Positions 60,636 to 64,000 of a DNA stretch of 64,000 bases are shown in pieces. Every line of letters begins with the position of its first letter. Position 1 is the stretch's first letter. Source of the DNA: JANSYL01 sp963921255 (GTDB lineage Bacteria; Pseudomonadota; Alphaproteobacteria; Rhodobacterales; Rhodobacteraceae); assembly GCA_963921255.3 (NCBI GenBank), contig CAWUEW020000003.1, positions 1,364,001 to 1,428,000 of the forward strand, written 5' to 3'. The translations under genes and the position numbers were made by a program. Below the pieces are notes generated by a model. The model was given only the letters and a program-made list of their open reading frames with translations. It did no database searches and had not been told where the DNA came from.

Positions 60636-61022
60636 ATGCCTGCCTTGTCCTCGATTGCCTTGCGCTTCCTGCTGTGGCTGATCGTCATTCGGGTGGTCTA
60701 CGCTCTGGCAGCCGCGGTGCTCGGCATTCCGCACCTGGCCGCAACGGATGTCATTCTGTCATCGGTTCCCATGCTGATCATCGGGCAATTTGCGGCCAAG
60801 ACCGCCACACGCGACATGCCCACGGCCGAATGGGTGATGATCTGGGCGGTCTGCCTTGGTGTCTTTACCTTGCTGCTGGTTCTGGGCCCCTTGGCGTTTG
60901 CGATTTCGCAAGGGGTGGATGTGGCGGCCGTCGGGGGCATCCGGCAAAGCCTGTTCGCCATCTTCTCAACCGGCATCATGATGGGTGTTTTTCTCTTGAT
61001 CGGGTCGCGCGTGCGCCGCTGA
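60636..61022 (+). CDS. Four-TM membrane protein of unknown function
   Basis: The 128-residue protein has four hydrophobic segments: FLLWLIVIRVVYALAAAV, DVILSSVPMLIIGQFAA, WVMIWAVCLGVFTLLLVLG and LFAIFSTGIMMGVFLLIG, with a basic C terminus (GSRVRR). The pattern resembles the ABZJ_00895-type membrane family, but I am not certain. ATG 60636 has GGAG seven bases upstream and is preferred to TTG 60621. It lies 72 bases before purM and may share its transcript. Confidence 0.7.
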   Translation: MPALSSIALRFLLWLIVIRVVYALAAAVLGIPHLAATDVILSSVPMLIIGQFAAKTATRDMPTAEWVMIWAVCLGVFTLLLVLGPLAFAISQGVDVAAVGGIRQSLFAIFSTGIMMGVFLLIGSRVRR

Positions 61023-61094
61023 ACGGCCCTGTCGCATGGACCCCACCCGAACCATTTGATAGCGGCCTGCCATGCAACGCGAGGAACCCTGCCA

Positions 61095-62144
61095 ATGACT
61101 GATCCGAAACCCGGCCTGACCTATGCTGATGCGGGCGTCGACATTGATGCGGGCAATGCGTTGGTGGACCGGATCAAGCCGGCGGCAGCCGCCACAAATC
61201 GGCCTGGCGTCATGTCGGGGCTTGGCGGGTTCGGGGCCCTTTTTGATCTCAAGGGGGCGGGCTATTCGGACCCCATCCTCGTGGCCGCCACGGACGGGGT
61301 GGGCACCAAACTGAAGATCGCCATCGAGACGGGAACGTTCGACACAATTGGCGTGGACCTCGTGGCCATGTGCGTCAACGACCTCATCTGCCAGGGCGCC
61401 GAGCCGCTGTTCTTTCTCGACTACTTTGCCACCGGGAAGCTCGAGGTCGACGCCGCAGCGCAGATCGTTGAAGGCATTGCCAAAGGGTGTGCGGCGTCAG
61501 GATGTGCGTTGATCGGCGGCGAAACGGCCGAGATGCCGGGGCTCTATGCACCGGGCGAGTTCGACCTTGCCGGGTTCGCGGTGGGTGCCATGGAACGGGG
61601 CGCGACGCTGCCTGCGGGTGTCGGTGCAGGCGACGTGATTTTGGGCCTGGCGTCGGACGGGGTGCATTCCAACGGCTATTCGCTGGTGCGCAAAGTGGTC
61701 GAACAGGAAGGCCTGACCTGGGATGCACCGGCCCCATTTGCCAACACCACTCTGGGCGCCGCGTTTCTGACGCCCACGCGGCTCTATGTGACGGCGGCCA
61801 TGGCGGCCCTTCGCATTCCCGGCGCGGTCCACGCCTTGGCCCACATCACCGGCGGCGGCCTGAGCGAGAATGTGCCGCGCGTGCTGCCCGAAGGTCTTGG
61901 CGCTGAGATTGATCTGAATGCGTGGCAACTGCCGCCTGTTTTCGATTGGTTGGCCACATCCGCCCGGATGGATGAGGGCGAACTTCTGCGAACCTTCAAC
62001 GCCGGGATTGGCATGGTTGTGGTGGTGTCTGCGGACCAGGTGGATGCGGTTTCGTCTGCCCTTCGGGACAACGGCCAGGATGTGATGCCGCTTGGCCGGA
62101 TCACCGAAGGGCAGGGCGTCACCTATTCCGGCGCGCTTCTGTGA
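61095..62144 (+). CDS. purM: Phosphoribosylformylglycinamidine cyclo-ligase
   Basis: AIR synthetase closes the imidazole ring in step five of purine synthesis. The 349-residue protein has YADAGVDIDAGN at the N terminus, GLGGFGALFDL, ATDGVGTKLKIA, GGETAEMPGLY and HITGGGLSENVPRVLP. ATG 61095 gives the standard start. It overlaps purN (GTGA), the usual purMN pair. Confidence 0.97.
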   Translation: MTDPKPGLTYADAGVDIDAGNALVDRIKPAAAATNRPGVMSGLGGFGALFDLKGAGYSDPILVAATDGVGTKLKIAIETGTFDTIGVDLVAMCVNDLICQGAEPLFFLDYFATGKLEVDAAAQIVEGIAKGCAASGCALIGGETAEMPGLYAPGEFDLAGFAVGAMERGATLPAGVGAGDVILGLASDGVHSNGYSLVRKVVEQEGLTWDAPAPFANTTLGAAFLTPTRLYVTAAMAALRIPGAVHALAHITGGGLSENVPRVLPEGLGAEIDLNAWQLPPVFDWLATSARMDEGELLRTFNAGIGMVVVVSADQVDAVSSALRDNGQDVMPLGRITEGQGVTYSGALL

Positions 62145-62731
62145 CAAAACGGGTGGCCATCCTGATCTCGGGCGGGGGATCAAACATGGTGTCCTTGGTC
62201 AACTCCATGACCGGCGATCATCCCGCGCGTCCCGTGGTGGTGTTGTCGAATCGCCCGGCTGCGGGCGGATTGGACAAAGCTGCCGCCTTGGGCATCGCGA
62301 CAGAGGCCGTTGATCACACCCGCTTTGACACCCGCGAGGCGTTCGAGGATGCCGTGACCGAGGCCCTTCTGCCCCACAGCCCCGACATCCTCTGTCTGGC
62401 AGGGTTTATGCGCGTCCTGACCCCGGGCTTCATTGCGCGGTGGCAGGGGCGCATGCTGAACATCCACCCATCGCTCTTGCCGAAGTACAAAGGATTGCAC
62501 ACGCATCAACGTGCACTGGACGCCGGCGATGTCGCGCACGGATGCACGGTGCATGAGGTGACGGCCGATCTGGATGACGGGCCGATCCTGGGGCAGGCCC
62601 GTCTGCCTGTCGAACCGGGGGACACCGCCGAGACGCTGGCAGCCCGACTGCTCCCGTTGGAGCATCAGCTTTACCCGGCCGTCCTGCGCCGGTTCGCGGC
62701 AGGGGACCGGTCGCCGGTGCATTTGCCGTAA
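62141..62731 (+). CDS. purN: Phosphoribosylglycinamide formyltransferase
   Basis: It transfers a formyl group from 10-formyl-THF to GAR. The 196-residue protein has the phosphate loop ISGGGSNM, LCLAGFMRVL, the catalytic NIHPSLLPKYKGLHTH and TVHEVTADLDDGPILGQ with the catalytic aspartate. GTG 62141 lies in the purM stop, so translation is coupled. Confidence 0.97.
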   Translation: MTKRVAILISGGGSNMVSLVNSMTGDHPARPVVVLSNRPAAGGLDKAAALGIATEAVDHTRFDTREAFEDAVTEALLPHSPDILCLAGFMRVLTPGFIARWQGRMLNIHPSLLPKYKGLHTHQRALDAGDVAHGCTVHEVTADLDDGPILGQARLPVEPGDTAETLAARLLPLEHQLYPAVLRRFAAGDRSPVHLP

Positions 62732-62812
62732 AGGGGGGTGTCCTTCGGCACTTTTCTTTCCCGTCCGGCTCGCCTAGACCCACAAGACCACTGCCATTGA
62801 CGGACCGACCCT

Positions 62813-63997
62813 TTGCCGACTGCCCAGATTACGACGATCACCGATACCGATACGCTCGCGTCCTTCTGCGCCCGGGCTGCCGATGCGCCCTATGTCACCG
62901 TCGATACAGAATTTCTGCGGGAACGCACCTATTTCGCCCAGTTGTGCCTGGTCCAGGTGGCGCTGCCGGGCACCGATCCGGCCGATGCCGTCTTGATCGA
63001 CCCGTTGGCCAACGGATTGGACCTTGATCCCCTGTACGAGGTGTTCCGCAACCCCCGGGTCGTGAAGGTGTTTCATGCGGCCCGCCAGGATCTGGAGATC
63101 TTTCACGTCGAAGGTGGCCTTGTGCCTGCACCCTTGTTTGACACCCAGGTGGCGGCCATGGTCTGCGGGTTTGGCGACCAGGTGGGCTATGAAACCCTGG
63201 TCCGCAAGATCGCCAAGGCGGGCTTGGACAAGTCTTCGCGCTTCACCGATTGGTCGCGCCGTCCCCTGAGTGACGCCCAGAAAACCTATGCTCTGGCGGA
63301 TGTGACCCACCTGCGCCAGATCTACGAACACCTGATGGGCGAACTCGACCGCACGGGGCGCACCCACTGGCTGGAAGAAGAACTGGCCAATCTGACGGAT
63401 GCGTCCTCCTACGTGGTGTCGCCCGAGGCTGCGTGGATGCGGCTCAAGCTGCGGACGAACTCGGGTCGGACGCTGGCAATCGCCAAGGAACTGGCGGCCT
63501 TCCGCGAGTCCTATGCGCAAACAAAAAACGTGCCCCGCAACCGCGTGTTGAAGGATGACGCCTTGATGGAACTGGCGTCCACCAAACCGAAATCCGTTCA
63601 GGATCTTGGCAAATCGCGCCTGTTGCTGCGCGAAGCCCGCCGGGGCGATATTGCCGAGGGTCTGATCGCCGCCGTTTCCAAGGGCTTGAACACGCCACCG
63701 GACAAGCAGCCGAAAATGCCGAAGGGGCGCGACCGCTCGGCGTTGAACCCGGCCCTCGCAGATTTGTTGCGGGTGCTGCTGAAGGCCAAGGCCGAACAGG
63801 CGGGGGTCGCGGCCAAACTGATCGCCAGTTCCTCCGATCTCGACGACATCGCCAGCGGGTTCACAGACGGGATGTGGTCGCGCGGGTGGCGGCGCGAAGT
63901 GTTCGGGGATGACGCCCTGAAATTGCTCAACGGCGACGTGGCCCTTGCGGCCGATGGGCAACGGGTGGTGACGGTTCCGGTCGCGGACGCGGGTTAA
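62813..63997 (+). CDS. rnd: Ribonuclease D
   Basis: This DEDDy 3'-5' exoribonuclease trims tRNA and other small RNA 3' ends. The 394-residue protein has the three exonuclease motifs VDTEFLRERTYF, FHAARQDLEIF and YALADVTHLRQIY (with the DEDD acids and final tyrosine). HRDC-type helical domains follow (about 210-380). No ATG is available near the expected N terminus, so TTG 62813 is used. The stop lies three bases before the window end. Confidence 0.93.
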   Translation: MPTAQITTITDTDTLASFCARAADAPYVTVDTEFLRERTYFAQLCLVQVALPGTDPADAVLIDPLANGLDLDPLYEVFRNPRVVKVFHAARQDLEIFHVEGGLVPAPLFDTQVAAMVCGFGDQVGYETLVRKIAKAGLDKSSRFTDWSRRPLSDAQKTYALADVTHLRQIYEHLMGELDRTGRTHWLEEELANLTDASSYVVSPEAAWMRLKLRTNSGRTLAIAKELAAFRESYAQTKNVPRNRVLKDDALMELASTKPKSVQDLGKSRLLLREARRGDIAEGLIAAVSKGLNTPPDKQPKMPKGRDRSALNPALADLLRVLLKAKAEQAGVAAKLIASSSDLDDIASGFTDGMWSRGWRREVFGDDALKLLNGDVALAADGQRVVTVPVADAG

Positions 63998-64000
63998 CGG

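Overview
The window is GC-rich, densely packed bacterial chromosome. Gene content and order point to an alphaproteobacterium of the Rhodobacteraceae (Roseobacter group): a zwf-pgl-pgi Entner-Doudoroff operon, an fdsGBACD formate dehydrogenase operon, a MaoC-Pta fusion next to ackA, GapR (DUF2312), DUF4167 downstream of prfA-prmC, and a detached methyltransferase and reactivase set of the kind found in roseobacters that split methionine synthase. No phage, integrase, transposase, CRISPR array or rRNA operon was seen. The window looks like core chromosome with a few accessory genes. Base and codon use look uniform.

Layout. 1-4.1 kb: the end of a squalene/phytoene-synthase-like gene, an MFS transporter, an AlkA-type glycosylase coupled to a carboxylesterase, and an HNH nuclease. 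4.2-6.4 kb: a ureohydrolase coupled by ATGA to a cytosolic homologue of cobalamin-dependent reductive dehalogenases. 6.5-10.3 kb: zwf-pgl-pgi behind a perfect LacI-type palindrome. 10.3-12.8 kb (minus): a thioesterase, a DUF2235 hydrolase, tRNA-Gly and an AhpD-like protein. 12.8-17.4 kb (minus): a corrinoid-reactivating protein, a pterin-binding methyltransferase, a MetF-like reductase and a PF13769 protein. 17.6-22.7 kb: Ppx/GppA, a D-lactate-dehydrogenase-like flavoprotein, a VIT-family transporter, GapR and a sulfotransferase-like protein. 22.8-29.8 kb: tRNA-Thr, eutBC, a GT61 glycosyltransferase, ppsA and a LysR regulator. 30.0-35.9 kb: fdsGBACD. 35.9-40.2 kb (minus): a MacAB/DevBCA-like ABC exporter. 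40.3-46.5 kb: a sugar-acid dehydratase, a GFA protein, CspA, a VOC protein, maoC-pta, ackA and a DUF1499 protein. 46.6-50.1 kb: prfA-prmC, a DUF4167 gene broken by an in-frame amber codon, and rsmA (minus). 50.4-54.7 kb: an AraC regulator with a hydrolase and a SnoaL-like protein, then rpsB-tsf. 55-57.7 kb (minus): a LuxR solo coupled to aroQ, tRNA-Asn and an MBL-fold hydrolase. 57.7-64 kb: an orphan histidine kinase, a nitrilase-family amidase, a CAU-anticodon tRNA, purMN and rnd.

How the genes work together. Carbon flow is represented by the oxidative entry to Entner-Doudoroff (zwf, pgl, pgi), gluconeogenic PEP synthesis (ppsA), acetyl-CoA/acetate interconversion (pta, ackA), lactate or glycolate oxidation and formate oxidation to NADH. 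Three separate functions depend on cobalamin: the reductive-dehalogenase-like protein, the methyl-transfer module and ethanolamine ammonia-lyase. FNR-like half-site pairs lie upstream of ppsA and pta-ackA and between the ABC exporter and the dehydratase, which suggests redox-responsive control of central carbon genes (inference).

The points most worth a second look are the reductive-dehalogenase-like protein with an apparently intact Tyr/Asn/Arg active site, the methyl-transfer module whose two main proteins both end in polyarginine, the amber codon in DUF4167, and a rod-like RNA candidate between aroQ and tRNA-Asn.
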